Notes: a model not told the origin generated them from the letters alone. Positions 1-8,460 are shown, counted from the stretch's first letter. The stretch: 64,000 nt of DNA from Anaerolineaceae bacterium (GCA_002699125.1 PABI01000129.1:62001-126000), one strand, 5' to 3'. Numbers and translations are program-made.

Positions 1-2
1 CA

Positions 3-185
3 GCCTATCAGTTCCAGCCTGGCCACCGGCTGCGCTTGCAGGTTTCCAGCGGCGCCCACCCGCGCATCAGCCGCAACCTGGGCACTGGCGAACCCGTCAT
101 GCACGCCACCACCATGCTGGCCGCCGAACAAACCATCTATCACGATCCGGAGCATCCTTCGGCGCTCCTTTTGCCCGTAACATAG
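3..185 (+). CDS. CocE/NonD-type hydrolase, C-terminal fragment (cut by window edge)
   Basis: The open frame enters from the left edge and ends at TAG 183-185. The 60 visible residues include GHRLRLQVSSG, a RNLGTGEP motif and QTIYHDPEHPS near the end. This pattern is typical of the jelly-roll C-terminal domain of the CocE/X-Pro dipeptidyl-peptidase family of serine hydrolases. The catalytic alpha/beta-hydrolase part lies outside the window, so substrate cannot be judged. Family assignment is from motif memory only. Confidence 0.65.
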   Translation, partial: AYQFQPGHRLRLQVSSGAHPRISRNLGTGEPVMHATTMLAAEQTIYHDPEHPSALLLPVT

Positions 186-194
186 ACTTTTCAT

Positions 195-248
195 CACGAA
201 TGGCACGAATAGACGAATGTTACGAATAAAAAATTCGTGCCATTCGTG
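195..248. repeat. Intergenic inverted repeat, perfect 16-bp arms
   Basis: Arms 195-210 (CACGAATGGCACGAAT) and 233-248 are exact reverse complements around a 22-nt loop. The element sits between the hydrolase stop and tyrA and could terminate the upstream transcript, although no clean U-run follows. It is one of many unrelated long inverted repeats that fill the gaps of this window. Confidence 0.75.
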
Positions 249-290
249 TTTTGCTTTTTCCGGTGTAGGGGCAGGTGTAAGGATTGTCGG

Positions 291-296
291 TATAAT
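291..296 (+). promoter_or_regulatory. -10 box TATAAT immediately upstream of tyrA
   Basis: A perfect TATAAT ends 8 nt before the ATG at 305. Transcription would start at or next to the start codon, so the tyrA mRNA would be leaderless. No Shine-Dalgarno sequence is present before this ATG, which agrees. Confidence 0.5.
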
Positions 297-304
297 CCAC
301 GCCT

Positions 305-1183
305 ATGGATGTGGAGCGGATTTGTGTCGTTGGTTTGGGGTTGATGGGTGGCTCGCTGGCGTTGGCGCTAAGGCTGGCGCGACGGTTGGCGATTCCGCAA
401 CGGCCGTTTCACCTCACCATTGTTGACAGTAACCCCAAAACCCGCGCTGCTGCCGGGCGCATTGCCGATTTTGTCAGCGATGACCTGGCGCTGGGCGTGG
501 AGAAGGCCGATTTGGTGGTGCTGGCTACGCCGGTGCGCACCATTGTTAGCGTGCTGAACCAACTGCCCCGGCTGCGTCCCGACGGCTGCATGGTACTGGA
601 CCTGGGCAGCAGTAAAAGCGACATTTGCCAGGCGATGGATCATTTGCCCGACACTTTTCAGGCCATCGGCGGGCACCCAATGTGCGGCAAAGAGGTGGCC
701 GGTTTTGGTGCCGCCACGCCTGACCTGTTCCGCCAGCAAACCTTTATTTTGTGCCCCACAAAACGCACCACGCCCGCGCTGGAAACCGTCGCCCAGCAGC
801 TTGTAACCGATCTGGGCGCCAATCCGCTTGTCCTGCCGCCTGCTTTGCACGACAATATGGTGGCGGTAGTGAGCCATCTGCCTTATATGGTGGCCGCAGC
901 GCTCATGCGCAACGCGGCACGGTTGGGGGACGAGCGCCTCTGGCCCGTCAGTTCATCTGGTTTCCGCGATACATCCCGGGTTTCCGGTACCGATCCCCAG
1001 ATGATGCTGGACATTTTGCTGACAAACAAAACGGCCGTTCTCCAGCAAATCGCCCAATACCAAACCCAGCTGGCCGACGTTGCCGCGCTCATTGAAGCGC
1101 ATGATGAAGATCAACTGCTGCAATGGCTCACTGAAACCCAGCAAGCATATTGGGCGTATCGGCAGGCAAAGAAAGAAAGTTAA
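305..1183 (+). CDS. tyrA: Prephenate dehydrogenase
   Basis: This 292-residue cytoplasmic enzyme oxidatively decarboxylates prephenate to 4-hydroxyphenylpyruvate with NAD(P)+ in tyrosine synthesis. The Rossmann glycine motif GLGLMGG is at residues 10-16, the GSSKSDI motif at 101-107 and the substrate-binding GGHPMCGKE at 122-130. Length fits the monofunctional enzyme: no chorismate mutase or ACT domain is fused. The ATG is chosen because a TATAAT box lies 8 nt upstream and the Rossmann motif starts at the expected distance. Other aromatic pathway genes are not in the window. Confidence 0.92.
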   Translation: MDVERICVVGLGLMGGSLALALRLARRLAIPQRPFHLTIVDSNPKTRAAAGRIADFVSDDLALGVEKADLVVLATPVRTIVSVLNQLPRLRPDGCMVLDLGSSKSDICQAMDHLPDTFQAIGGHPMCGKEVAGFGAATPDLFRQQTFILCPTKRTTPALETVAQQLVTDLGANPLVLPPALHDNMVAVVSHLPYMVAAALMRNAARLGDERLWPVSSSGFRDTSRVSGTDPQMMLDILLTNKTAVLQQIAQYQTQLADVAALIEAHDEDQLLQWLTETQQAYWAYRQAKKES

Positions 1184-1186
1184 TGA

Positions 1187-1282
1187 AGACCTGACAGGTT
1201 TTTTAAGATACCTTCTCAATCAAGCTGCTTTGCGAAAGAAAACGGCTATGCAGCAAAGTTGCTTCGTAAACTTGTCAGGTCT
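1187..1282. repeat. Inverted repeat between tyrA and the PII-like gene
   Basis: Arms 1187-1200 (AGACCTGACAGGTT) and 1269-1282 (AACTTGTCAGGTCT) are complementary with one G-U-type mismatch. They enclose a 68-nt loop ending just before the ribosome-binding site of the next gene. Function is unknown; it may be a mobile palindromic unit or an mRNA-stabilising structure. Confidence 0.6.
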
Positions 1283-1300
1283 AAAACCAGGAGAAGCCTT

Positions 1301-1645
1301 ATGTACATGCTCATCATGGTGTTAGACGACACAGCTCATCTTAATGATGTGCTCAACGCCTGGGACGAGGCGGGTGTGGCCGGGGTGACCATCATCGAAA
1401 GTACCGGTATTAATCGGGTGCTGCAGCGGCACAGTGCCGAGATGGCTTTTGCCGGGTTCAGCCAGATTTTTGGCAGCGGCCGCGTGGGGCACAATACGCT
1501 ATTTACCGTGATTGATAGTCTGGAATTGGCAGAAACGGCCGTAAAAGCCACCGAAGCCGTCTTGGGTGATTTAACCGAGCCGGACAAAGGTATCATTTTT
1601 GCCTTGCCCGTGGCCAAAACATGGGGATTGACCCTACACAAATGA
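1301..1645 (+). CDS. PII-like small regulatory protein (tentative)
   Basis: A 114-residue soluble protein beginning MYMLIMVLDD, with the alternating strand-helix pattern of a ferredoxin-like PII (GlnB/CutA) fold and a closing GIIFALPV strand. AGGAGAAG at 1289-1296 places the start at ATG 1301; the frame is open further upstream but that part overlaps an inverted repeat. Canonical T-loop and uridylylation residues of GlnB are not recognisable, so it is at best a divergent PII-like protein. It precedes a CaCA cation exchanger, which fits a ligand-sensing partner of a transporter, but that link is inference. Confidence 0.6.
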   Translation: MYMLIMVLDDTAHLNDVLNAWDEAGVAGVTIIESTGINRVLQRHSAEMAFAGFSQIFGSGRVGHNTLFTVIDSLELAETAVKATEAVLGDLTEPDKGIIFALPVAKTWGLTLHK

Positions 1646-1732
1646 CAAGGTGACATGGTGAGGGGGTGACAAGGTAAATAGGCAGAATGCAACTTGCCAC
1701 TTGCCCACTTACAAACTCGCAAACTCAATATT

Positions 1733-2722
1733 ATGGTCTGGATACAATTTTTGTTCAGTTCGGCCGTTGTGGTTTATGCGGCCATTAAATTAGCCGAATA
1801 CGGCGACATCATTGCCGTGCGCACCAAGCTCGGTGGTCTGTTTGTGGGCACCATCTTTCTGGCCGGAGCCACCTCCTTGCCCGAACTGATCGCTTCGATC
1901 AGCGCTTTTCAGTCGGGCTATCCCAATTTAGCGGCGGGTAACTTTTTTGGCAGCAATATGGTCAACATGATGCTGCTGGCGCTGGTTGATCTCATCAACT
2001 ACCAGGTGCCGCTGCTGCGCCGTATTGCTGTAAGCCATGCGCTGACGGCCGCACTGACAACCATTCTCATGCTGGTGGCTATCATTTCCATTTTGGATGA
2101 GGTAGATATAAAAATTGGTTGGGTGGGGCTGGACAGCCTGGTGATTATCGGTCTGTACTTTGGCGGTATTTGGCTCATTCAGCGAGAAAACAAGGGGCCG
2201 GGCGAGCCAGCCCCTGCCCCCGAACCAGCCTCAGATTTTCCTTCGCTGCGCGTTGGTTTAATTGGTTTTTCGATTGCGGCCGCTGCCCTTATCGCCGTCG
2301 TGCCCATTTTGGTAAATGCCAGCACCGAAATTGCGGTCATCACCGGCCTGGGCACTGGCTTTGTTGGCACCGCGCTGCTTAGCCTGGTGACATCCTTGCC
2401 GGAACTGCTGGCGGCGCTGGCTGCCGTGCGCATGAACGCTTTCGACATGGCCGTGGGCAACCTGCTGGGTTCCAGCGTTTTTAACATGTTGGGGCTGGGG
2501 ATAGCTGACTTCTTTTATTTGGACGGCCGTTTCCTGGGAGCCATCGACGAAAACTTTGTGTTGGTCGGGTTACTGGGGCTGCTGCTCACGAACATGGCGC
2601 TGGTGGGCAACCTGGCCCGCGTCGAGCGCAAATTCCTCTTTATCGAGCTGGATACCATTGCCACGATTGTGGTTTACCTGCTGGGCTTATATCTGCTCTA
2701 CATCCGCGGCATTGGGGCCTGA
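1733..2722 (+). CDS. CaCA-family Na+(K+)/Ca2+ antiporter (YrbG-like)
   Basis: A 329-residue integral membrane protein with two homologous halves, as in all calcium/cation antiporters. The alpha-repeat motifs are visible: GATSLPELIASISA in the first half with GNFFGSNMVNM after it, and VTSLPELLAALAAVR with GNLLGSSVFNM in the second. These acidic and Asn/Ser residues form the ion-binding site in the family. A charged, Pro-rich loop separates the halves. It should exchange Ca2+ for Na+ or H+ across the cytoplasmic membrane. The ATG at 1733 gives a hydrophobic first helix; the upstream extension has no membrane or domain character. Confidence 0.85.
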   Translation: MVWIQFLFSSAVVVYAAIKLAEYGDIIAVRTKLGGLFVGTIFLAGATSLPELIASISAFQSGYPNLAAGNFFGSNMVNMMLLALVDLINYQVPLLRRIAVSHALTAALTTILMLVAIISILDEVDIKIGWVGLDSLVIIGLYFGGIWLIQRENKGPGEPAPAPEPASDFPSLRVGLIGFSIAAAALIAVVPILVNASTEIAVITGLGTGFVGTALLSLVTSLPELLAALAAVRMNAFDMAVGNLLGSSVFNMLGLGIADFFYLDGRFLGAIDENFVLVGLLGLLLTNMALVGNLARVERKFLFIELDTIATIVVYLLGLYLLYIRGIGA

Positions 2723-2730
2723 AAAAATTC

Positions 2731-2799
2731 ACCGCAAGGGGCGCAGAGAACGCAAAGATAATCTTTTAACTTCTTTGCCACCTTCGCGCCCTTTGCGGT
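2731..2799. repeat. Imperfect inverted repeat, CGCAAAG type
   Basis: Arms 2731-2758 and 2772-2799 match at about 21 of 28 positions; the outer ACCGCAAGGGGCGC and inner GCAAAGA blocks are conserved. It lies between convergent genes and may act as a bidirectional terminator. It resembles the element at 44564-44627. Confidence 0.55.
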
Positions 2800-2854
2800 T
2801 TTACATCCCTCTGTGTATCTCTGTGTCTTCTCTGCGCAACTCTGTGTTCCGCTT

Positions 2855-3472
2855 TTACTCACTCGGCCCGCAGTTACCGTAAAAATAATCCCAGGCGTTG
2901 CACACATCATCCTCTGCTGCAGAGAAAACGCAGGCCCCGCACTGCTTACCATCTTCCCGCGCGCGAATCTCAAAAGTGTACCCTTGCTCTTCGCAATACA
3001 ACGCCGAAGGATTGGCCAGACCGGGTTCGACCATGTCATATCCCGTGGATTGGATCTCGCCCTTCGCATCAACCAACGCCTGCCAGCAAAAATCGAGTGT
3101 TGCATTGCGCAGTGCCACGTAAAATAAGGTTTCTTCGGTAGCCGGCGCGGGGAAGGACACGCTTAGTTTGTCATCTTCGGCAGAAAAAAGGTAGACGCTG
3201 GTACCTGTTTCGGCAAAATCATCGTTGGTGGCACTTTGCCAGGGGGTACCTTCTGGCGGCACCATTATCTGGGCGATGGTACGCAAATGCTCCAGGGCAG
3301 ACTCGCGGACGACCATCACCTCTTCGGGGATTTCGCTTACTGCTTCTTCGGTAGTCGGTTCGGCCGTTTCTTCGACCGATCCTTCGGCGGTGTCGCAGCT
3401 AACGGCCGTTCCCACCAACAATAAAATCAAGCCAAACAGTAGGAAACGAGCAGAATTTAAATACTTCATCAT
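2855..3472 (-). CDS. DUF333-type lipoprotein
   Basis: A 205-residue predicted lipoprotein. The N-terminal hydrophobic stretch ends in VGTAVSC, a lipobox, so it should be anchored on the outer face of the membrane. A Glu/Thr-rich linker follows, then a central domain of unknown type. The C-terminus (ANPSALYCEEQGYTFEIR ... VCNAWDYFYGNC) matches the small Cys-rich DUF333 domain, once labelled putative hemolysin. It is last in line after the cytochrome/FeS/NrfD genes on the same strand, so it may be co-transcribed. Function is unknown. Confidence 0.7.
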   Translation of the reverse strand: MMKYLNSARFLLFGLILLLVGTAVSCDTAEGSVEETAEPTTEEAVSEIPEEVMVVRESALEHLRTIAQIMVPPEGTPWQSATNDDFAETGTSVYLFSAEDDKLSVSFPAPATEETLFYVALRNATLDFCWQALVDAKGEIQSTGYDMVEPGLANPSALYCEEQGYTFEIRAREDGKQCGACVFSAAEDDVCNAWDYFYGNCGPSE

Positions 3473-3487
3473 ACACTTCCTTATCTT

Positions 3488-4738
3488 TTAATCCGTAGGC
3501 GCGGCTTGGGAAGCGGCATGATGGCTGTGGTTAAACAACGGCAGATACTTTGCTCCCAGCGTAAACGCCAGCAGCGCATAGCCCAACACGCCCACCGAAA
3601 CCGCAATCTCTACCCAAGATGGCGTGTACGCCACGGCAATCGTATGGCCTAAAACGCCAGGCGACCACTGCGGTGGCACCACCAACCCAGACAACGTCAC
3701 GTTCCACCGATTAATAATAACCCCAAAAACCACCAAAGCCAGCGCCCCCATCAGCGGCCATTCACGCCGCCGCATTTCCCGGTTCAGCAAAATAGCGGCC
3801 GGCACAATGCCGCATAGCAAAATCTCTAGCAGCCAAAACGATTGACTGTATGGCGTGGTGGCTTGCAGGCGTATCATGGCATCCATCGTGCCCGGTGCCT
3901 GGCTGTAATAAGAAGTCGCCAACCAATCCCACAGCTTCAAATACATATATGCCAGCAGCGTAAACGCGGCCAGCCGGGCAATATCCCGCCGTAAAAACTT
4001 GTCGATCAGCTCCTGATTGGTCAGCTTGCTGGTGATCATTGTGACCAGCAGCGTGGCTGAAACGCCCCCGGCTATGGCTGACAAGATAAACATCACCGGC
4101 ATAGAAGGTTTATACCAAATCGCTCGTCCGGAAAGAACGCCATACGTCGCGCCCAAAGACGATTGATGCAGCAGCGACAGCGCCATGCCCAGCACGGCCA
4201 TCACTGGCGTGAGCTTGTGCAATTTATGGCCAAAAGCGCGCCATTTGGGCCGATTGTCAAACAAACGGCTGTCAAACAAAATTGGCAGCAGTTCAATGAC
4301 CAGCACAGTGGAGTACAAAATGACGCACAGCGTAATTTCCCACAGCACCGAATGCACGTTCCAATAAACCAGCGGATGCCAGAAGCGGTCCGGGCGGCCA
4401 ATGTCCATCGCCAGCGCCAGCATCGCCGAGGTATAGCCCAAAAAGCCGACAAACACAGCCATGCGGGCCACCGGCTCAAACCGCTTGATCCGGAACAGAT
4501 AAACCACGGCCGAAAACGTAAACGCTCCGGCACCCAAAGCAATCGCCGACAGGTCATGCGTAATCCACAAGCCCCACGGCACCTGATCGGTCAAGTTAGT
4601 TACTTGCAGGCCATTCCATAACGTTTGGTAAATACCCCAGCCGCCAATCAGCAGCATGATAACCAGAGATGTTACCCAGATGTGAAACGGCCGTATCCCA
4701 CCTATCTTCTTCTTCTCCGGCAGTTGCGTCACAGCCAT
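3488..4738 (-). CDS. NrfD/HybB/PsrC-type membrane quinone-interacting subunit
   Basis: A 416-residue polytopic membrane protein with about ten hydrophobic helices. The PWGLWITHD segment and following helices resemble NrfD/HybB proteins, which exchange electrons and protons with the quinone pool for a partner FeS protein. The start at 4738 is set by GGAGGAGG just upstream, and the previous stop ends at 4740, leaving a 1-nt gap, so translation is probably coupled. With the FeS protein and octahaem cytochrome upstream it forms a three-part membrane redox complex. The gene order resembles Cbc4-type quinone oxidoreductases of Geobacter. No molybdopterin catalytic subunit is encoded nearby. Confidence 0.87.
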   Translation of the reverse strand: MAVTQLPEKKKIGGIRPFHIWVTSLVIMLLIGGWGIYQTLWNGLQVTNLTDQVPWGLWITHDLSAIALGAGAFTFSAVVYLFRIKRFEPVARMAVFVGFLGYTSAMLALAMDIGRPDRFWHPLVYWNVHSVLWEITLCVILYSTVLVIELLPILFDSRLFDNRPKWRAFGHKLHKLTPVMAVLGMALSLLHQSSLGATYGVLSGRAIWYKPSMPVMFILSAIAGGVSATLLVTMITSKLTNQELIDKFLRRDIARLAAFTLLAYMYLKLWDWLATSYYSQAPGTMDAMIRLQATTPYSQSFWLLEILLCGIVPAAILLNREMRRREWPLMGALALVVFGVIINRWNVTLSGLVVPPQWSPGVLGHTIAVAYTPSWVEIAVSVGVLGYALLAFTLGAKYLPLFNHSHHAASQAAPTD

Positions 4739-4739
4739 C

Positions 4740-5558
4740 TCACACCTCCTCCCGTTCCGGGCGCACGTAATGCACCTTTGGCTCCGTACCAAAATCTTCC
4801 CGCAGCCGGAACGTCTCATGCTCGTCCAGATATTTAGAAACCGGGCTTTCTGGGTCTTTAATATCGCCAAACACCCGTGCCCCCACCGGACAAATATTCA
4901 CGCAGGCCGGCGTGGCTTGTGGGTCCACGCCGGGCGTCAACCCTTCGGCCATGCCGCGGTCGATGCGGTGGACGCAAAACGTGCATTTTTCGGCCACGCC
5001 GCGCTCGCGCCGGTCCACTTCGGCCACGCCCCAGGTAGGTTGGTATGGATTGTCCGTTTCTATGGAACCCCAGTTGAAGCGGCGCACATCGTAAGGGCAG
5101 GCCACCTCGCAGTAGCGGCAGCCAATGCAGCGATCATAATCCATAGCCACAATGCCATCTTCACGCACCCAGGTGGCGCCTACCGGGCATACCTTCACGC
5201 ACGGTGCTTCCTGACAGTGCAGGCAGGGCCGCGTCATGAAAAAGTCAGTGCCGCCTTCTGTCCGCTCGGGGAAGCCGATATTCCAGCGCATATTGTCTTC
5301 CGGCACGTCGTTGGTGGCCTGGCAGGCCCAAATGCAGTATTGGCAGCCAATGCACTGCTCCAGGTCGATCACCATGTGCCACTCGTGGTCTGAGCTGGCG
5401 TGGTGCGTTTCGCGCTGCAAGCCTTCAATGGCTCCAGAGGAGAGAGGTCCAGCTGTGACTGCTTGAGCGACGACGGCCGTTGCCCCCGTCGCCCCTATAA
5501 TCTTTAATGCATCCCGCCGACTTAGCAGCGGTGGCTTTTTATTGTCACGCTTGCTCAT
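4740..5558 (-). CDS. Tat-exported 4Fe-4S ferredoxin-type subunit (HybA/NrfC/DmsB-like)
   Basis: A 272-residue electron-transfer protein. A Tat signal (SRRDALKIIG followed by an Ala/Gly-rich segment) directs the folded protein outside. Four cysteine groups follow: CIGCQYCIWACQ, CLHCQEAPCVKVCP, CIGCRYCEVACP and CTFC...CVNICP, enough for four [4Fe-4S] clusters. It should wire the octahaem cytochrome to the NrfD subunit. ATG 5558 is preferred because AGAGGAAG precedes it at normal spacing; it overlaps the end of the cytochrome gene by 14 nt. Confidence 0.88.
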   Translation of the reverse strand: MSKRDNKKPPLLSRRDALKIIGATGATAVVAQAVTAGPLSSGAIEGLQRETHHASSDHEWHMVIDLEQCIGCQYCIWACQATNDVPEDNMRWNIGFPERTEGGTDFFMTRPCLHCQEAPCVKVCPVGATWVREDGIVAMDYDRCIGCRYCEVACPYDVRRFNWGSIETDNPYQPTWGVAEVDRRERGVAEKCTFCVHRIDRGMAEGLTPGVDPQATPACVNICPVGARVFGDIKDPESPVSKYLDEHETFRLREDFGTEPKVHYVRPEREEV

Positions 5559-6567
5559 CATCTTCCTCTTCTTCGTATTCGCGCCGCTGCCGCACGTTAT
5601 TGGCCACAAACCAGGCGGTGGATCCACCCAGCACCAGCCCTAACACGCCGCCCTGGAACAACAGGGTGACATTTCGATTTGCCAGCGCTGCTTCTAACGC
5701 CTGCAATTTTTGTTCAGGTGTCAGTTCCGCTGCGGTTGCCTCCGTGGGTTCTTCGTCGCTGCTGCTTACAAAACTAACCGGTTCGCCATCGCCGTTTGCG
5801 GCGGCGGCACCGTGCTCATAGCCCGGCAGTGAAAAGCCCGCGTGCAGCGCGTCTGTATGGCAGGCCACACAGGTGGCCGGTGTGATAGTGAACGCATGAC
5901 CCGTTGGCACAATACCATCTTCCGGTATCTCTTCCGGTGGAATCACCAGCGCATGGCAATCGACACAGCCAATTCCTTGCTGGATGTGCATATCTTCTAG
6001 GTAATCGCCCATGCTGTCTTCATGGCAGTTCACGCACATCTCATCAGCCTGCTCAAAAAGCGGCTGCTGGCTGTGCGGATCATGGCAATCCATGCAGCCA
6101 ATATCTTCAGAAGCATGGCCGGTTTGGTGCCATTCACCCAGGGTGGTGGTGTGGCAGCTGCCACAATATTCCGTATCGGCCAGAATGGGCACCGGGGCCG
6201 GAGGATGGTCTGCTGTTGTTTCGCCGTGGCAAGATTCACAAGCCACTCCTTCTTTATCAAACTCGCCCGTTGCCGGTTTGAAGTTCGTGGTGTGGCAAGC
6301 CAGACATTCGGCCGGTTCGCCCAACGCTTGCCATTGTGCCTGGAATACCTCATCGTCAAAGGCATGGGCATGGGCGCTGTCTTCCCAATGGCTGGCCACA
6401 TCTAGATGACACTCCTGGCACTCCTGCGTGGGTATCACAGGGGCGTCCGGCTCTGCGTCATCCTGGGCCAAAACCAGCTGTACGGTGAACAGGAACACAA
6501 CGACGCCAGCCAATGTGCCGGTAATGAGCGGCCAATTTATCCGCTTTTTTGCAAAAAAGTTATACAT
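5545..6567 (-). CDS. Octahaem c-type cytochrome, membrane-anchored at both ends
   Basis: A 340-residue protein with an N-terminal signal-anchor (the LITGTLAGVVVFLF region), eight CXXCH haem motifs (CQECH, CLACH, CESCH, CGSCH, CMDCH, CVNCH, CVDCH, CVACH) and a C-terminal membrane helix (VLGLVLGGSTAWFV) before an acidic tail. The haem domain must lie outside the membrane, where it would accept or donate electrons for the FeS/NrfD pair. ATG 6567 has GAGG upstream; the frame extends further but without a signal. It is the first gene of the minus-strand operon and is divergent from the multihaem lipoprotein at 6851. Confidence 0.88.
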   Translation of the reverse strand: MYNFFAKKRINWPLITGTLAGVVVFLFTVQLVLAQDDAEPDAPVIPTQECQECHLDVASHWEDSAHAHAFDDEVFQAQWQALGEPAECLACHTTNFKPATGEFDKEGVACESCHGETTADHPPAPVPILADTEYCGSCHTTTLGEWHQTGHASEDIGCMDCHDPHSQQPLFEQADEMCVNCHEDSMGDYLEDMHIQQGIGCVDCHALVIPPEEIPEDGIVPTGHAFTITPATCVACHTDALHAGFSLPGYEHGAAAANGDGEPVSFVSSSDEEPTEATAAELTPEQKLQALEAALANRNVTLLFQGGVLGLVLGGSTAWFVANNVRQRREYEEEEDDEQA

Positions 6568-6850
6568 AGTCGCCTCAAGAGCTATTTGTGAATATTTTAA
6601 CAATGTAAGCATTCTAACAATAAAAAATAGCGAACTCAATAGGGTAGACGGTCTTATTGATTGCTTTTAGTTATGGGCCCCAAGAAGCAAAAGCAATAAG
6701 AAAAACTTTGAAAAAGGATTGATTTCCCCTGCCAGTTAGTTATACTGTTTGTGACAAAATTCACTAATAAATGTTTTAAGAACATACGTGAGTTCACTGT
6801 TTTGAAACTAGATTTGAGCGACTTTTACGTATTTGTTTAAGGAGATGATT
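6568..6850. promoter_or_regulatory. Divergent control region of the redox module with a Crp/Fnr-like site
   Basis: AT-rich 283-bp gap between two divergent cytochrome genes. It contains TGTGA-N6-TCACT at 6750-6765, one base from the Crp consensus half-site pair, suggesting a Crp/Fnr-family regulator. TATACT at 6741-6746 is a possible -10 element. The plus-strand gene has AAGGAG at 6839-6844. No gene is visible in this gap. Confidence 0.4.
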
Positions 6851-8407
6851 TTGGAACAGGCAAAATATCCATACAAAGCAATCAGTTTGCTGGTGAGCCT
6901 GCTTTTGTTGTTGGGAACGCTGCTGCTTGCCGGCTGCCAAACGGCCGAATCTGATGCAGATACGGCTGAAACGGTAGCTGTGGCCGAGCCGGAATTAGTA
7001 GAAACGGCAACGGCCGTTTCACCTACCGAAGAACCGCCAGCAGAACCTGCTGCAGAACCCATTCCCGTTGACAACTGTCTGGACTGCCACACAAACAAAG
7101 ACCTGCTCATCCAAACGGCCGACCCCGAAGAAGAGGTAATTAACGAAAACGAAGGGGAAGGTTGAGGCGGAGAGGTGGCTCCGTTGGAGCCATGGGAGAA
7201 GGTTTTGGTAGACGGGGAGCTGTTCCCCGCAGAAGTACACGGGCAAATTGCCTGTGCCGATTGTCATGCCGGGCAAAATACGCCCGACAAATTTGAAGCG
7301 CACGTGGGACTCATTGAGAATCCCAGTAAAAATCCGGTGGAATCGTGCGGAGATTGCCATCCCGACGTAGTGGCAACTCACGATAACAACCTGCACAGCA
7401 ACCTGGCAGGGTATTGGACCGTGCTGGATGCGCGCACGGTACCAGAAGATCATGAAGCAATTCAAACGATGTTTGGCAACCATTGCAGCAGCTGCCATGC
7501 GACCTGCGGTGAATGCCACGTGAGCCAGCCAAATCTGGTGGATGGCGGCCTCATCGAAGGTCATTTGTTCAACGAAACGCCATCGATGACGCGCAACTGT
7601 ACGGCTTGCCACGGCAGCCGGGTGGGTAATGAATACCTGGGGAAGCATGAAGAGCTGCGGCCCGATGTGCACTTTAGCCAAGGGCGGATGTCTTGTGTGG
7701 ATTGCCACTCTGGCCATCAGATGCACGGTGCGCCGGACGATTGCCAATCATGCCACACCGGGCCGGAGGCACAGTTGGCAGCATTGGAAGCACCGCCCGA
7801 CCACCGGTATGACGGCGTGCAAACGCCGCGCTGCGAAACGTGCCATGTGACGGCAGCGTTGGGTGATGACGGGATTGAAATGCACCAGGAACACGGCGGT
7901 GATCTTTCTTGCCAGGTGTGCCACTCGGTAGCCTACACCAGCTGCGATGGTTGCCACGTCGCCATTAGTGAGACGACAGGCAATCCGTTTTATGCCACCG
8001 ATGATCACTATTTCACTTTTATCATCGGCAAGAACCCGCTGCAAAGCTACGACCGGCCGTATGAGTACGTGACATTGCGGCACGTGCCGGTGGCCGAGGA
8101 CAGCTTCGCCTTTTACGGTGATAACCTGCTGGCTAACTTTGATGCGCTGCCCACCTGGGTATACACCACGCCGCACAACATTCAGCGCAATACGCCGCAG
8201 ACAGAATCGTGTGATGCCTGCCACGGCAATGCCGATCTGTTCTTGACGGTGGACAAGGTGTACCCGGAAGAGGTGGAAGCGAATTTACCGGTGATTGTCG
8301 ATTCAATTCCCGCGCCGGTTTCGGAAATTACGGTGACAACGACGATTTCGGCATCGACAACAATTACAACAACCACGGTGATTACGCCGACGGTGGAATC
8401 ACCCTAA
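6851..8407 (+). CDS. Dodecahaem cytochrome c lipoprotein with in-frame TGA (candidate selenoprotein)
   Basis: Reading through one TGA at 7163-7165 gives a 518-residue protein. The start is taken as TTG 6851, 6 nt after AAGGAG. A hydrophobic stretch ends in LLLAGC (lipid-acceptor Cys29), then a Thr/Glu-rich linker and haem motif CLDCH at 76-80. The TGA is codon 105, flanked by EGEG and GGEVAPLEPW. Eleven more CXXCH motifs follow (CADCH to CDACH), then a Thr-rich tail. The part after the TGA has no signal peptide, although c-type haem is attached only outside the membrane, so a separate downstream gene makes little sense. Both parts are in the same frame, so no indel is needed. Alternatives are a nonsense mutation or a base error at 7163-7165. 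The protein is probably the soluble-side partner of the divergent octahaem/FeS/NrfD complex. Confidence 0.7.
7166..7193 (+). promoter_or_regulatory. SECIS-like hairpin directly after the in-frame TGA
   Basis: Nucleotides 7176-7182 (TGGCTCC) pair perfectly with 7186-7192 (GGAGCCA) around a GTT loop at 7183-7185; a G-U pair (7175/7193) can extend the stem. The loop begins 17 nt after the TGA, its first base is G and the stem is 7-8 bp. The published bacterial SECIS model, as I recall it, asks for a 16-37 nt distance, a 4-16 bp upper stem, a 3-14 nt loop and a G among the first two loop bases; all are met. A lone hairpin in coding DNA can also be chance. Confidence 0.5.
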
Positions 8408-8434
8408 TTAGGGTAGGCCAAGTTTGCAAACTTG
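8401..8434. repeat. Two adjacent perfect palindromes after the cytochrome stop
   Basis: ACCCTAATTAGGGT (8401-8414) overlaps the stop codon, and CAAGTTTGCAAACTTG (8419-8434) follows 4 nt later. Both are perfect. No T-run follows, so this is not a textbook terminator; it may be a regulator site for the rhodanese gene at 8461 or a palindromic repeat unit. Confidence 0.55.
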
Positions 8435-8460
8435 ACCAACATTTAAATGAGGAGTAAGAA

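Noticed and set aside
7019-7747. Minus-strand ORF opposite the cytochrome
   Set aside because: Antisense shadow produced by repeated CXXCH codons; no domain and no start signal.
7175-8407. Separate gene starting at GTG 7175 for the eleven-haem part
   Set aside because: It would have no signal peptide although c-type haem requires export, and GGAGAG lies directly against the GTG. The frame continues unbroken from the lipoprotein upstream apart from the TGA.
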